The position numbers and the translations under genes are program-made. A stretch of 17,601 nucleotides of DNA, from NCBI GenBank assembly GCA_903890265.1, contig CAITAM010000447.1, positions 1-17,601 on the forward strand. Reading direction: 5' to 3'. Source of the DNA: an uncultured Pseudomonadota bacterium. GTDB lineage: Bacteria; Pseudomonadota; Gammaproteobacteria; Steroidobacterales; Steroidobacteraceae. This document shows, in pieces, positions 7,117 through 14,876 of this stretch; the first letter of the stretch is position 1, and each line of letters opens with the position of its first letter. The notes under the pieces are model-generated. The model made no database searches, was not told the origin of the DNA, and worked only from the letters and a program-made list of their open reading frames with translations.

Positions 7117-8232
7117 TCAGCGCGACCGGTCCGTCGCGTCGATGGCCGGACCGAAATCGACGTCCTGTTTCACGAGGACGCTGAGCATCGCCCCCGGCGC
7201 CACGCGGACGGTCGGCGGGATGGCGACCGTACTGCGAAGTACTTCCGTGAGAACCGTGTCCGTTCCCTGCGTGGATACGACGACGGTTCCGCTGCGCGCC
7301 CGGTTGGCCAGACCCTGAAATCCGGCGTCCACGGCGGAGATCATGATGGCTGCGCCGAAGCGGTCCATAAAGTGCGTGTCGACCGAACCCGGCACGCCTG
7401 CCCTTCCCAGGGCGTCGGTGCCGGGTGAGTCCAGCGGAACCAGCAGCCCGTTCGTGGTGCGCGCCTCGACCCACAGCACGAGCACCCGCGATCGTCCTGC
7501 CCGCAGGTCACTGTGCACTTCACCGAGCAGCCGAGTGCCGCGCGGTAACAGCACCTCGACCCCGTCGCCGCCGTACGTGTCGGCGTCCGTGACGCAGGAC
7601 ACCAGACCCGCCAGCTCGGAGTCGATCGCCGTCTCGAGGACGCAGCGCACGGCCGTGCCCTTGGTAAGGACGCGCGTCAGTGCCGGCAGACGCTGCGCGT
7701 TAACGGGCGTGAACCCCACGCGCAGGCTGCCCGGCTCGGCGCCCGATGCCACGGGCGCGTCCCGGCGGACGGGCGCGGGAACCCCGGGTGGCGGCGTGCT
7801 CGACGGGTACAGCAGCACACCGTTCGGCTCCACACGCACGGCAACGGCAGCGCCCGCACGGCCGTCAGCGGGGTCCGGACGGGCGACGACCGGCGGCCGG
7901 GGCGGCATCGTCTCGTCGTAGCGGTCGCTGTCACTGACCGGTGGCTGTGCTGCCACGGCCGGCTCGGGTACCGGGTCGTCGCCTGCTCGGGCAGGCAGGC
8001 GCAGCGCCGGCAGCACAAAATCGCCCACCGAGGCGCCGGCGGGGATCGGTCCGGAAGCCCCGCGGGCCTGGCCGCGGGCGACGTACCAGACGAGCCCGAT
8101 ACCAAGCACCGCGACGGACAGCAGCAGGCTGACAAGGCCCCCGGTCCTGCGTGTCGCGGCCGCGCGGCGGTTCCATGCGAGATCCGGCTCCAGCGGCACC
8201 GCCGGCGGCGCGTCGTCAGGAATGGAGGTCAT
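7117..8232 (-). CDS. virB10: VirB10 (TrbI-like) type IV secretion core-complex protein
   Basis: A 371-residue inner-membrane protein that spans the envelope and links the inner-membrane ATPases to the outer-membrane pore. It has a short cytoplasmic N-terminus, one transmembrane segment (GGLVSLLLSVAVLGIGLVWYVA, about residues 31-52), a proline-rich periplasmic linker with several PPRPPV-like stretches, and the C-terminal TrbI domain. That domain includes LTKGTAVRCVLETAIDSELAGLVSC, VEVLLPRGTRLLGEV and the helix-containing GSVDTHFMDRFGAAIMISAVD. The frame is open to 8307, inside virB9, but GGGAG about eight bases before the ATG at 8232 supports this start, 23 bases after the virB9 stop. Two cysteines in the C-terminal domain may form a disulfide. 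The assignment is secure. Confidence 0.95.
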   Translation of the reverse strand: MTSIPDDAPPAVPLEPDLAWNRRAAATRRTGGLVSLLLSVAVLGIGLVWYVARGQARGASGPIPAGASVGDFVLPALRLPARAGDDPVPEPAVAAQPPVSDSDRYDETMPPRPPVVARPDPADGRAGAAVAVRVEPNGVLLYPSSTPPPGVPAPVRRDAPVASGAEPGSLRVGFTPVNAQRLPALTRVLTKGTAVRCVLETAIDSELAGLVSCVTDADTYGGDGVEVLLPRGTRLLGEVHSDLRAGRSRVLVLWVEARTTNGLLVPLDSPGTDALGRAGVPGSVDTHFMDRFGAAIMISAVDAGFQGLANRARSGTVVVSTQGTDTVLTEVLRSTVAIPPTVRVAPGAMLSVLVKQDVDFGPAIDATDRSR

Positions 8233-8255
8233 ACCGCTTCTCCCGGGACCCGTGC

Positions 8256-8921
8256 TCACGGGCGTCGCTGCACGCAGCCGTGCGTGGTTCCGCGTCGCAG
8301 CGCCCACCGGGGCGCGACCTCATGAACGATGACCCAATCGCCCTCGACATGGACGTTGGTTAGGGCCTCGGCACCCGCGAGGTCGTCCCGGTAGATCACC
8401 GGCAGCTGACGCCCGCGCGGAAACCTGAGGTAGGTCCGCTCACCGTCGTCGTAGGCCGCGACGGGCTCCAGGTCCGCGGCGCCGCAATACCAATAGTCCG
8501 CGTGAAAGACGGGCGCCGCACGGACCACCAGGGCCGGGGCCGGCGGGCGCTCGTAGGTGAAGTGCAGGGCAACCAGCGGCGGGGCCGCGGCCGTCGTCTC
8601 GGCGCGGTAGTCGAAATAGTAGGTGTGCCGGTCGGTAAAAACGATGAGGCTGGTCGGCTGCAGCGCGCGTCGTGGCCGGACGACCACGTGGTTCCCGACG
8701 ATGCCGAGGTCGAGCGCGCCGAGATCGCCGGCCGCGACATTGACGACTCGCTCACCCTCGTCGAGGCAGACGTCAACCGCGTTTCCCACCTGTCCCACCA
8801 ACGGCACGACGGTATCGGGCCCGAAGGTAACGGTCAGCACGCGGCCGCGCGTTGCCGCCTCGTCCGCTTGTGCGATCGGCACGAGCAGAACAAGAAATCC
8901 GGCAATCCATGATCTCGTCAC
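8256..8921 (-). CDS. virB9: VirB9 (TrbG-like) type IV secretion outer-membrane complex protein
   Basis: A 221-residue periplasmic and outer-membrane-associated component that forms the outer ring of the type IV core complex with VirB7 and VirB10. Residues 1-19 are a signal peptide (MTRSWIAGFLVLLVPIAQA). The mature protein begins DEAATRGRVLTVTFGPDTVVPLVGQVGNAVDVCLDEGE, typical of the N-terminal VirB9 domain, with SLIVFTDRHTYYFDYRA further on. A C-terminal domain follows a linker and includes HADYWYCGAADLEPVAAYDDGERTYLRF. It is shorter than Agrobacterium VirB9 (about 290 residues) but has both domains. The GTG start at 8921 overlaps the virB8 stop (GTGA, 8918-8921), so the two are translationally coupled. 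The two cysteines could include one that bonds to VirB7, which is inference. Confidence 0.93.
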   Translation of the reverse strand: MTRSWIAGFLVLLVPIAQADEAATRGRVLTVTFGPDTVVPLVGQVGNAVDVCLDEGERVVNVAAGDLGALDLGIVGNHVVVRPRRALQPTSLIVFTDRHTYYFDYRAETTAAAPPLVALHFTYERPPAPALVVRAAPVFHADYWYCGAADLEPVAAYDDGERTYLRFPRGRQLPVIYRDDLAGAEALTNVHVEGDWVIVHEVAPRWALRRGTTHGCVQRRP

Positions 8922-9631
8922 GGTGCGCGACCCTCCGGGACGGCCGATGCCAATTCGGGCTCGCGCTGAAATGCCGTCACCCGCAGGCCCAGCGGATTGA
9001 GCTCCCGCTGCGCGGGATCCTTCGACGGCTCGACGTAGCGAAAGCCGAGGGTCGCAATCCAGGACTGCTCGGCGACCGAACCGCCGTGCGCGGTTTCCTC
9101 GACGGTCGAATAGCGGACCTGTGACAGCGAGGTCCCGTCGGGTGCAGCCGGCAGTCCGGTGATCGAGTGGATGCGGACCTGAACGCTCGATCCTGCGCGG
9201 TACCGGTTAAGCGGCGACTCGGGGTTGGCCCGGTCCCACGCGCGGGCCAATCGCTCGTTGAGCACCGCCGACTGCATTGAGCCGGTCAAGGCGTAATCAT
9301 GGGGAGCGAGCTCCGGAATGTAGCGTTCGTGCGCGGTCACGTAGGCATTCAGCAGATAGCGGGTCATCGCCTCGGTCGGGCTGACCGTGTGATCTGCCGG
9401 CGGTACGACGTCAACCACGCCGGTCGTCGCGTCAACCCGAATCAGGTAGGGCTGCGTCTGCTTGAGCGGCGCGAGCAGCGACAGCGCGATCACTGCCGCC
9501 GCCGCCGCGGCGACCGCCACCACGGCCGTCCACCAGGCGCGTTTTTCACTGGCTTCAAGGCGTGCCACCCGATCCAGTTCCCAGGCGGTCGACTCACCGA
9601 GATAGGCTTTCAACGCCTCATCGTCCGTCAT
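8918..9631 (-). CDS. virB8: VirB8 type IV secretion inner-membrane protein
   Basis: A 237-residue bitopic inner-membrane protein that nucleates type IV channel assembly. A cytoplasmic N-terminus (MTDDEALKAYLGESTAWELDRVARLEASEKRAWW) is followed by one transmembrane segment (about residues 35-55, alanine-rich) and then PLKQTQPYLIRVDATTGVVDVV, the start of the periplasmic NTF2-like VirB8 domain. Further on, TQPYLIRVD, RYLLNAYVTAHERY and the closing RYVEPSKDPAQRELNPLGLRV are characteristic of the family. The frame is open to an ATG at 9658, but GGGAGG nine bases before the ATG at 9631 favours the shorter form. The gene overlaps the end of the small virB7 lipoprotein gene and its own stop overlaps virB9. 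The assignment is secure. Confidence 0.95.
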   Translation of the reverse strand: MTDDEALKAYLGESTAWELDRVARLEASEKRAWWTAVVAVAAAAAAVIALSLLAPLKQTQPYLIRVDATTGVVDVVPPADHTVSPTEAMTRYLLNAYVTAHERYIPELAPHDYALTGSMQSAVLNERLARAWDRANPESPLNRYRAGSSVQVRIHSITGLPAAPDGTSLSQVRYSTVEETAHGGSVAEQSWIATLGFRYVEPSKDPAQRELNPLGLRVTAFQREPELASAVPEGRAP

Positions 9632-9791
9632 CGGCGCGCGCCTCCCACGGTCTGTCATGGCCCGCGTTGATCGGCCGGGCGCGCCCCGAGCAGGCCTTCT
9701 CGGCGAGCGGCGTGCATCCCAGTAACTGAGCGGTGACGCAAAGCAGGAGCGCGGCTGCCACCCGGACCGCTTTCAGGTTTGCTTTAGTCAC
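9618..9791 (-). CDS. virB7: Small VirB7-like lipoprotein
   Basis: A 57-residue lipoprotein read from a GTG at 9791. It has a basic N-terminus (TKANLKAVR), a hydrophobic stretch (VAAALLLCVTAQ) and a lipobox LLGC followed by TPLAEKAC, so signal peptidase II should lipidate the cysteine. It lies exactly where virB7 is expected, between virB6 and virB8. VirB7 lipoproteins stabilise VirB9 at the outer membrane, and the second cysteine (in EKAC) could bond to VirB9. The start codon overlaps the virB6 end (GTGACTAA, 9791-9784) and a GGGGGA ribosome site lies six bases upstream; the frame is open further back but would run through virB6. Its end overlaps the virB8 start by 14 bases. VirB7 proteins are poorly conserved, so position and lipobox carry the call. 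Confidence 0.78.
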   Translation of the reverse strand: MTKANLKAVRVAAALLLCVTAQLLGCTPLAEKACSGRARPINAGHDRPWEARADDGR

Positions 9792-10743
9792 GGGCCGTCC
9801 CCCACAACCTGGCGGGCAGCCCGTGCCCGGTCGACTCTTCCGACCCGCTCTCATCGTCGGTGTACGCGGTCTCTGCTACCCAGGCCGCAGCAGCGGGCGC
9901 CGCGCCGGACACGCGGCGGGCCGCCTGACTGAAGGCGCCAAAGGTCGACAGCGAGACTCCCCGGCCGAGCCCCGCCGCGATCGGCATTACCTGACGCATC
10001 AGCAGCAAGACAATGCCGCTCACAAGGAGCAGATCGAGGACGTCGACGGTCTGCAGTTCGGCACCCCGGGCGGCGGTCTGGTCGGCGTAGCTGACGACGA
10101 TCTGCAGCAGGAGACTCGCGACGAGCCCGACCAGAACAGAAATGAGTGAGTACGTGATCAGCTGGCCCGTCCACGCCTCGAACAGCGCACGCGACCGTTC
10201 AAAGAGCGCCGCCAGAACAAAGGCCGGTCCGACGGCGAGAAGCAGTGCCGTCGCAATCTTGGCGAGCGCAATGAGGAACGTCGCGTAGAGGCACAGCACG
10301 CCGATGACCAGCCAGACGCCGGCGCCGATGAAGTAGAACCCGGCATCGCCATCGAAAACGCCGCCGCGCAGCCAGAGTGCGTTGCCGGCCGTACCGCCGC
10401 GGTCCCAGATCGTGTCGACGAGCCCAATGACGTTCGGCGCGCCGACCATGGCTGCCGCCAGTTGCTGCGGACCTTCCACCAGGAGGTCGACGAGGACGTC
10501 GTTATAGAGCCAGAGGTGAAGGGCGACACCGAGGACGACAGCGAGCGTCAGGACGCGCTTCACGCCGTCCAGCAAAGGCTCGGTGATCTGGCCGGACAGG
10601 TGAAGGTAACCCCATCCCATGACGTAGATCGACGCCAGCGTGCCAGCGGCCGGGCTCAGCGCGGTCGCCGCCTGCGCCGTCTGTGCAGAGACGTAATTGG
10701 CGAGGTGGGCATCAAGCCAGGCCATAAATTCGCCGAAGACCAT
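9784..10743 (-). CDS. virB6: VirB6 (TrbL-like) polytopic inner-membrane protein
   Basis: A 319-residue multi-spanning inner-membrane protein, the channel component of the type IV system. Hydrophobic segments are seen at about residues 31-51 (LASIYVMGWGYLHLSG), 64-89 (VLTLAVVLGVALHLWLY), 136-181 (two or more spans: FIGAGVWLVIGVLCLYATFLI and IATALLLAVGPAFVLAALF), about 193-218 (LITYSLISVLVGLVASLLLQIVV) and about 232-250 (LLLVSGIVLLLMRQVMPIAAG). The segment VGPAFVLAALFERSRALFEAWTGQLITY is the most characteristic VirB6 motif: a conserved loop with F and W after a hydrophobic pair. The soluble tail ends SGSEESTGHGLPARLWGTARD. The ATG at 10743 is five bases after the virB5 stop with only a weak ribosome site; an ATG at residue 7 is an alternative. 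It is followed directly by the virB7 lipoprotein. Confidence 0.92.
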   Translation of the reverse strand: MVFGEFMAWLDAHLANYVSAQTAQAATALSPAAGTLASIYVMGWGYLHLSGQITEPLLDGVKRVLTLAVVLGVALHLWLYNDVLVDLLVEGPQQLAAAMVGAPNVIGLVDTIWDRGGTAGNALWLRGGVFDGDAGFYFIGAGVWLVIGVLCLYATFLIALAKIATALLLAVGPAFVLAALFERSRALFEAWTGQLITYSLISVLVGLVASLLLQIVVSYADQTAARGAELQTVDVLDLLLVSGIVLLLMRQVMPIAAGLGRGVSLSTFGAFSQAARRVSGAAPAAAAWVAETAYTDDESGSEESTGHGLPARLWGTARD

Positions 10744-10748
10744 GATGC

Positions 10749-11444
10749 TCAGTCCGCCGCCGGATGAAAGCGGGACGCAAAGTCGCCATGCCCTTTGACA
10801 GCGGCCTCCTTCGACCGGGCATCCGTCGCTGACGACTGGGCCCGAGCCCAGGACATGACGGCGGCCGATTTGATGGTGTCGTTCACCAGCATGAGCTGCT
10901 CTGCGGCAATGCGGGCCTGGAGGTCGAGCGCCGCCTTCGGATCGGAGGTCAGGTCGATCGTGTCCAGCAGTCGCTGCAACTCCTCGTACCGGCTGCTGGT
11001 TGCTGTCAGGGTGGCGTCGGCAAGGCTGAGCGCGGCGGTAGCGGCAGCCCGCCGTGCCTGGATCGACTGCTGCTCCGCCGCTGACCGTGTCGCGAGCCGC
11101 TCGGGAGCAAGGACACCCTGATTGGCGAGAAACCTCTGGTAGGACCGGGCGAGCGTTCCGTAGCGACTGTCGGCGCCGGTCAAGGAGAGGCCAATGTCGT
11201 TGCCCGATTCGGGCAGGTAGTTTCGCGCCGCGACCGGCACGCGGTTCAGACGGCCCATACCGCGCGGCCCGGTCAGTGCGGCGAGTTGGCTCTGCGCTGT
11301 CGAGAGCTGGTCACGCCAGTACGACAGTTGTTGGCGTAGCTGGGCGATGGCCTCGGCATCGAAGACCGGTACCACGGCGTGCGTCGTCTCGCTCAGGAGC
11401 GCCATCGAGATCGCGATCGACACGACCCGGAGGGTTCTGTTCAT
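10749..11444 (-). CDS. virB5: VirB5-like type IV pilus-tip protein
   Basis: A 231-residue exported protein in the virB5 position between virB4 and virB6. The ATG at 11444 opens a signal peptide (MNRTLRVVSIAISMALLSETTHA, 1-23) and overlaps the virB4 stop (ATGA, 11441-11444). The mature protein begins VVPVFDAEAIAQLRQQLSYWRDQLSTAQSQLAALTGPRGMG, the helical start and the LTG-x-RGMG pattern of VirB5/TrbF-like minor pilins. Further helical, alanine- and glutamine-rich regions follow, ending GHGDFASRFHPAAD. VirB5 proteins sit at the tip of the conjugative pilus and help host recognition; they vary strongly in sequence, so the call rests on gene order, signal peptide and the N-terminal pattern. The open frame extends 12 codons further upstream, but that extension would destroy the signal peptide. 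Confidence 0.88.
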   Translation of the reverse strand: MNRTLRVVSIAISMALLSETTHAVVPVFDAEAIAQLRQQLSYWRDQLSTAQSQLAALTGPRGMGRLNRVPVAARNYLPESGNDIGLSLTGADSRYGTLARSYQRFLANQGVLAPERLATRSAAEQQSIQARRAAATAALSLADATLTATSSRYEELQRLLDTIDLTSDPKAALDLQARIAAEQLMLVNDTIKSAAVMSWARAQSSATDARSKEAAVKGHGDFASRFHPAAD

Positions 11445-13879
11445 GACGACCCCCGTGATGCATAGAACTCGGGCAGCCACGCATTGGGCTCGTCCCCGAG
11501 TTTCGTGCGCAGCTCCCTCGCGCGCTGGACGTTGTGCGGCCGCCCCGAGATGACGTCCACCAGCGGTTCCATGCCGCGCAGATCGAGCTCACAGACGACG
11601 CTGACCTGGGCTTGTTTCAGGAGAAACGATCGATCCCCGGGCTGGATGTGCTGTCGGACGATGTCGTACTCGCGATCGGAGAGCCCGAATCCCGCGGTGT
11701 ACTCCCGGTAATCAGCATCCGGGTTGGCGAAGAAGATCTTGGTGGGCGTCTGCTCGACCAGGGTCCGTGCGATCGTGCTCGCCAGCACGTCCGACGGTGA
11801 TTGCGTCGCGAAAGCGGCGACGGCATTCAGCTTGCGCCACGTTTTCAGGCCGTCCTTGGCGAACGATGCAAAGGCGGGGTCGTCGAGGACCGTCGCGAAT
11901 TCGTCGGTCCACAGAACAAACCGGCGACCGTCCAGCAGGGCGCGCACCAGATGGAAGAGGTACATGGCGACCGGGGCACGGACGTCCGGCAGGCGCAGCA
12001 AAGTCGTCATGTCGATGCCGACCAGGATGCTGTCGCCGAGCGTACGCGCGACGCGATCGTCGTCGTTATCGAAGACCCAGGCGAGCTCCCCTCCCCCGGC
12101 ACGGCACCAGCGACGCAGGCGTGCGGCAAGTCCGCCGGGATCGGTGGGGTCCAGAAACTCGAGGAGACCGGACAGACGCCGTTCGTCCGGCGGCAGCGCG
12201 AGCGTACCGGCAACCGCCTGGCGCAGCTCCAGCTGCTGAGGGGCCGAGAGCGTCCCGTCGGTCGACAGCAGCCGGGCGAGCCACCGACGCAGGAAATCCA
12301 CGTTGGCAGGCGTGGGGTCGAGCCGCAGGGGGTTGAGACCGGAGGGCTGACCGACGTCGAGTGCAACGTAACGGCCACCAAGCGCATGCACCAGGATTTC
12401 GAGGCCCTGGTCCTTGTCAATCACCACTTGTGCCACACCTTGCGCCGCGAGTTGGGCGATGAGGAATCCCACGAGTACGCTTTTGCCACTCCCGGTCGGC
12501 CCGCAGATAAACGTGTGTCCGGTATCGCGCCGAGAGCTCACCCCCGTGTCAGTGGGGTCCGAGGCGTGGAGCGACAGGAAGAAGGGCCCGCCGCTCGTCG
12601 TTTTCAGTACGGCGATGGCGTTGCCCCAGTGGTTGCCGCTGGCCCGTCCGGCCGGATGGCCGTGAAACGGCGCGAGGCCGGCGAAGTTCCGGGTTGTGAT
12701 CGGTGCGCGACGGGGCCGGTCGCTGAAGTTCCCCGGCAACTGCGCCCGGTACGCGCTTTCAAGCGCGAGGTCCTCGCGCACCGAGACGATACCGGCGTCG
12801 CCGAGCGCGACACGGCTGCTCGCGATCAGTCGCTCCAGTTGCCGCTGGAGCGTCGCACTCGGTTCCGTGAGCGACACGGTGTCCGTGAGGATCTGCAGGC
12901 TGAGGTGGTGATCGCCGATCGCGAACCGGTTGCTGGCCAGTTCGTCGATCGCCTGTTTCAATTCTGCCGCCTGCGACACGGCGATATCACCGGCACTGCG
13001 CATTCGGTTCAGCTGGCGCTGGAAGAGGCCCGCCGCGACGTCCTTTGGCAGGAACGCGAAGCTCTGCGTCAGAATCAGCGAGTGGTTCGCGCGCAGCAGC
13101 GCATTCAGGACACCGGGATACGACTGCGGCGGATAGTCCTTGATGGCCAGGAACGCACCGAGGCGCCGCTGGGTCGCGTAGCGGTACTCGATCGAGTCCA
13201 CGCCGATGACCGGCCGGGTCAGTGGCAGCAGTTCGTCAAGAGGTCCGCAGCCGACGTTCACCGCGGTCGCCTCGGCGTTGAGCAGCAGCGCGTAGAGGTC
13301 AAGCTGAGTTGAGCGTCGCCGGTTATCCGTGATCTGCAGTCGGAGGGTTTCCACGTCGTATCGGGTGAGACCGCGCAGTACCTGCTCGGCGCAGCGCTCA
13401 AAGTCGTTCAGCCGGGCGGTGAGCATCGTGTCCGGCTCGCCGGCCGTGCCGTGGCGCCGGCGGAAAGGCCAGCGCTCCAGCGGGTCGTCCGGCCCGGGTC
13501 GCTGCACCAGGGTGAGGTACCAGGTGTTGGCGCGAAGGACGGTGGCCTCCAGGCGGCTTTGGTAGGCGTCGTTGAGCGCGGCAACGAATGCCGGATGCCG
13601 GGCATCGGGCCTCGGCGGCGTCGTCGGTGCCCGCACGAGGTGGGTCCAGAGGGCAAGTTGTGGGTCGGCGATCGTTCGCCACAGCAGATTCAGGCGCTCG
13701 TGGTAGTCCGCGATCTTGGCCGTGTCGCTGGTGTCGAAACTGCTGCCAGCCAGTCGGAACGAGCTCACGAGGTGCCCGCTCCGGGTGATTGCTACCGTGG
13801 GCGTCAGGAGCGCGCTGTAAGGGACGACCGTGCGCAGGGCCGGCTGGCGCGGCGGCTTGGGACGCCTGGAGGTCAGCAC
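11441..13879 (-). CDS. virB4: VirB4-type ATPase (CagE/TrbE family) of the type IV secretion system
   Basis: An 812-residue ATPase that powers pilus biogenesis and substrate transfer. The N-terminal CagE/TrbE/VirB domain begins around VVPYSALLTPTVAITRSGHLVSSFRLAG. The C-terminal RecA-like domain has Walker A GPTGSGKSVLVGF starting at residue 460 and Walker B with DE at about 659-660 (FVLWTDEFATVLDD), followed by AAFATQSPSDVLAS, the family's conserved motif after Walker B. Length matches VirB4. I chose the GTG at 13879, which overlaps the virB3 stop by seven bases. The frame also has a GTG at 13969 that would add 30 basic residues and overlap virB3 by 97 bases; neither has a strong ribosome site. 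No frameshift or missing motif is seen. The family assignment is secure, the start less so. Confidence 0.95.
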   Translation of the reverse strand: MLTSRRPKPPRQPALRTVVPYSALLTPTVAITRSGHLVSSFRLAGSSFDTSDTAKIADYHERLNLLWRTIADPQLALWTHLVRAPTTPPRPDARHPAFVAALNDAYQSRLEATVLRANTWYLTLVQRPGPDDPLERWPFRRRHGTAGEPDTMLTARLNDFERCAEQVLRGLTRYDVETLRLQITDNRRRSTQLDLYALLLNAEATAVNVGCGPLDELLPLTRPVIGVDSIEYRYATQRRLGAFLAIKDYPPQSYPGVLNALLRANHSLILTQSFAFLPKDVAAGLFQRQLNRMRSAGDIAVSQAAELKQAIDELASNRFAIGDHHLSLQILTDTVSLTEPSATLQRQLERLIASSRVALGDAGIVSVREDLALESAYRAQLPGNFSDRPRRAPITTRNFAGLAPFHGHPAGRASGNHWGNAIAVLKTTSGGPFFLSLHASDPTDTGVSSRRDTGHTFICGPTGSGKSVLVGFLIAQLAAQGVAQVVIDKDQGLEILVHALGGRYVALDVGQPSGLNPLRLDPTPANVDFLRRWLARLLSTDGTLSAPQQLELRQAVAGTLALPPDERRLSGLLEFLDPTDPGGLAARLRRWCRAGGGELAWVFDNDDDRVARTLGDSILVGIDMTTLLRLPDVRAPVAMYLFHLVRALLDGRRFVLWTDEFATVLDDPAFASFAKDGLKTWRKLNAVAAFATQSPSDVLASTIARTLVEQTPTKIFFANPDADYREYTAGFGLSDREYDIVRQHIQPGDRSFLLKQAQVSVVCELDLRGMEPLVDVISGRPHNVQRARELRTKLGDEPNAWLPEFYASRGSS

Positions 13880-14208
13880 GGGCAGACCCAGACGGTTCGA
13901 GAGGCGATGGGATCGAGCGTGCGCGCGCCCCAGGCCTTGCCGGAGCCCGGGGCGAGCAAGCGGCAGCACACCCAGAGCAGCCAGATTTCAAAGTACCGCG
14001 GATCGCTGCTGCACAGCAGTCGGGCAATGCCGTACAGGGGCGCGCAGAGTCCGAGCGCGAGAATGTTTCGTGACAGCAGGAAGGACTCGACGCTGATGAC
14101 CGCCGTGCATAGCAGCGCGGCATAGGGCACGCCGAACGCCATCGCGGGTCGCGTAACCGCGACGAACAACGGGTCGGGCACCAGGGTCTGCGAGCGTGGA
14201 CCGGGCAC
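13873..14208 (-). CDS. virB3: VirB3-like type IV secretion inner-membrane protein
   Basis: A 111-residue small membrane protein in the virB3 position between virB2 and virB4. It contains LVPDPLFVAVTRPAMAFGVPYAALLCTAVI, which matches the VirB3 N-terminal signature (a D-P-L-F followed by T-R-P-A) and leads into a hydrophobic segment. A second hydrophobic stretch (LALGLCAPLYGIARLL) and the conserved RYFEIWLLW follow. VirB3 associates with VirB4 at the inner membrane. The frame is open back into virB2, but the GTG at 14208 lies two bases after the virB2 stop with GGGG a short distance upstream and gives the usual length. The end overlaps the virB4 start. VirB3 proteins are usually about 100 residues, so this is normal. 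Confidence 0.9.
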   Translation of the reverse strand: MPGPRSQTLVPDPLFVAVTRPAMAFGVPYAALLCTAVISVESFLLSRNILALGLCAPLYGIARLLCSSDPRYFEIWLLWVCCRLLAPGSGKAWGARTLDPIASRTVWVCPC

Positions 14209-14210
14209 GG

Positions 14211-14510
14211 TCAGACCCCAAACAGTCCGCGCACCCAGGTAACGACCTGGGAGGCGCCGAATACGAGCACGATGCCGGCCACGCCACCGACCATCCATCC
14301 CCAGCTGATGCGGTTAAACCAGGCCGCAACACCGAGTGCCATGACGGCGATCACCGCCACGGGCGCGAGGATCGTCAGGAGGTTGGTCTGGAGCGCCGTG
14401 GCGCCGGTGGCGAACGGGCCTGAGTCGGCGCGCGCGCAGGTCGCGAGGCAGGTGAGGATGGCGGCGGTCAGCACGGAGTGGCTGGCAGCAGGCAAGCGCT
14501 GGAACGGCAC
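14211..14510 (-). CDS. virB2: VirB2-like conjugative pilin
   Basis: A 99-residue precursor of the major conjugative pilus subunit. It has a signal sequence ending near ATCARA/DSG (residues about 1-29), a short loop and two hydrophobic segments (LLTILAPVAVIAVMALGVAAWF and GWMVGGVAGIVLVFGASQVVTW) separated by NRISW, the usual VirB2 layout. The start is a GTG at 14510, decided by an AAGGAG ribosome site six bases upstream (14522-14517). It is the first gene of the virB operon seen here, and virB3 starts two bases after its stop. The leader upstream contains the origin repeats, so its promoter lies within or beside the origin region. No virB1 transglycosylase gene precedes it. Confidence 0.92.
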   Translation of the reverse strand: MPFQRLPAASHSVLTAAILTCLATCARADSGPFATGATALQTNLLTILAPVAVIAVMALGVAAWFNRISWGWMVGGVAGIVLVFGASQVVTWVRGLFGV

Positions 14511-14639
14511 GTTCGGCTCCTTCGGGTCAGAAAGCGGTCTTGGACCGGATGGAGCAGAGAGTGCGGGTAAGCGGCGTTTGGATGAGATCCGAGAAAATGG
14601 CGGGAATGGGCAGTTTGGGGTGCTCTCGTCCGGTTCTCC

Positions 14640-14651
14640 GTTTCATCTCTC
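14640..14651 (-). repeat. Inverted iteron core in the virB leader
   Basis: On the - strand this reads GAGAGATGAAAC and fits the consensus GAGAGWTGNNAC. The preceding bases (GTGCGG) resemble the AGCGT flank of the 14877 copy. It lies 130 bases before the virB2 start, on the far side of the AT-rich segment and in opposite orientation to the other copies. A chance match is possible but the flank agreement argues against it. Confidence 0.5.
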
Positions 14652-14760
14652 CCGCACCTGCGCGGATTTAGTTACAGGGTCCTACTGGAAGAACTACAGG
14701 GAGGCAGTGAAAAAGACTGTTGAAACAATGACTTGGGATTGTCTTTTGGAGCCTTGCAAC

Positions 14761-14825
14761 GGCCAGGCGGGAGTCATTGAACGGTCGGCATGAGAGTTGG
14801 GACGGTCAGGCGTGAGAGTTGCCAC
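14761..14825 (+). repeat. Three tandem iterons, about 22-bp period
   Basis: Two clear copies abut: 14783-14803 (core GAGAGTTGGGAC) and 14804-14825 (core GAGAGTTGCCAC), with cores 22 bases apart, about two helical turns. Each starts GGTC(A)GGC. A degenerate copy, 14761-14782 (GGCCAGGCGGGAG...), matches the third copy at 14 of 22 positions and sits directly before them in phase. This fits iterons bound by the RepA-type initiator. Confidence 0.72.
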
Positions 14826-14876
14826 GTTGGCGCGAAGCGACCCAGTGGCCAGCGTCAAGGAAATCAAAGGGTTAGG

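Noticed and set aside
5470..7428. A 652-codon open frame on the + strand
   Set aside because: It runs antisense through the glutathione S-transferase, virB11 and virB10, all of which have clear family motifs. Its protein is low-complexity and arginine-rich, as expected of a shadow frame in GC-rich DNA.
11801..13312. A 503-codon open frame on the + strand
   Set aside because: It is antisense to virB4, which has intact Walker A and B motifs. The antisense protein shows no recognisable domain.
14272..14793. A 173-codon open frame on the + strand across virB2 and the origin
   Set aside because: It overlaps virB2 and iterons, has no recognisable domain, and its second half crosses the AT-rich segment without coding-like composition.
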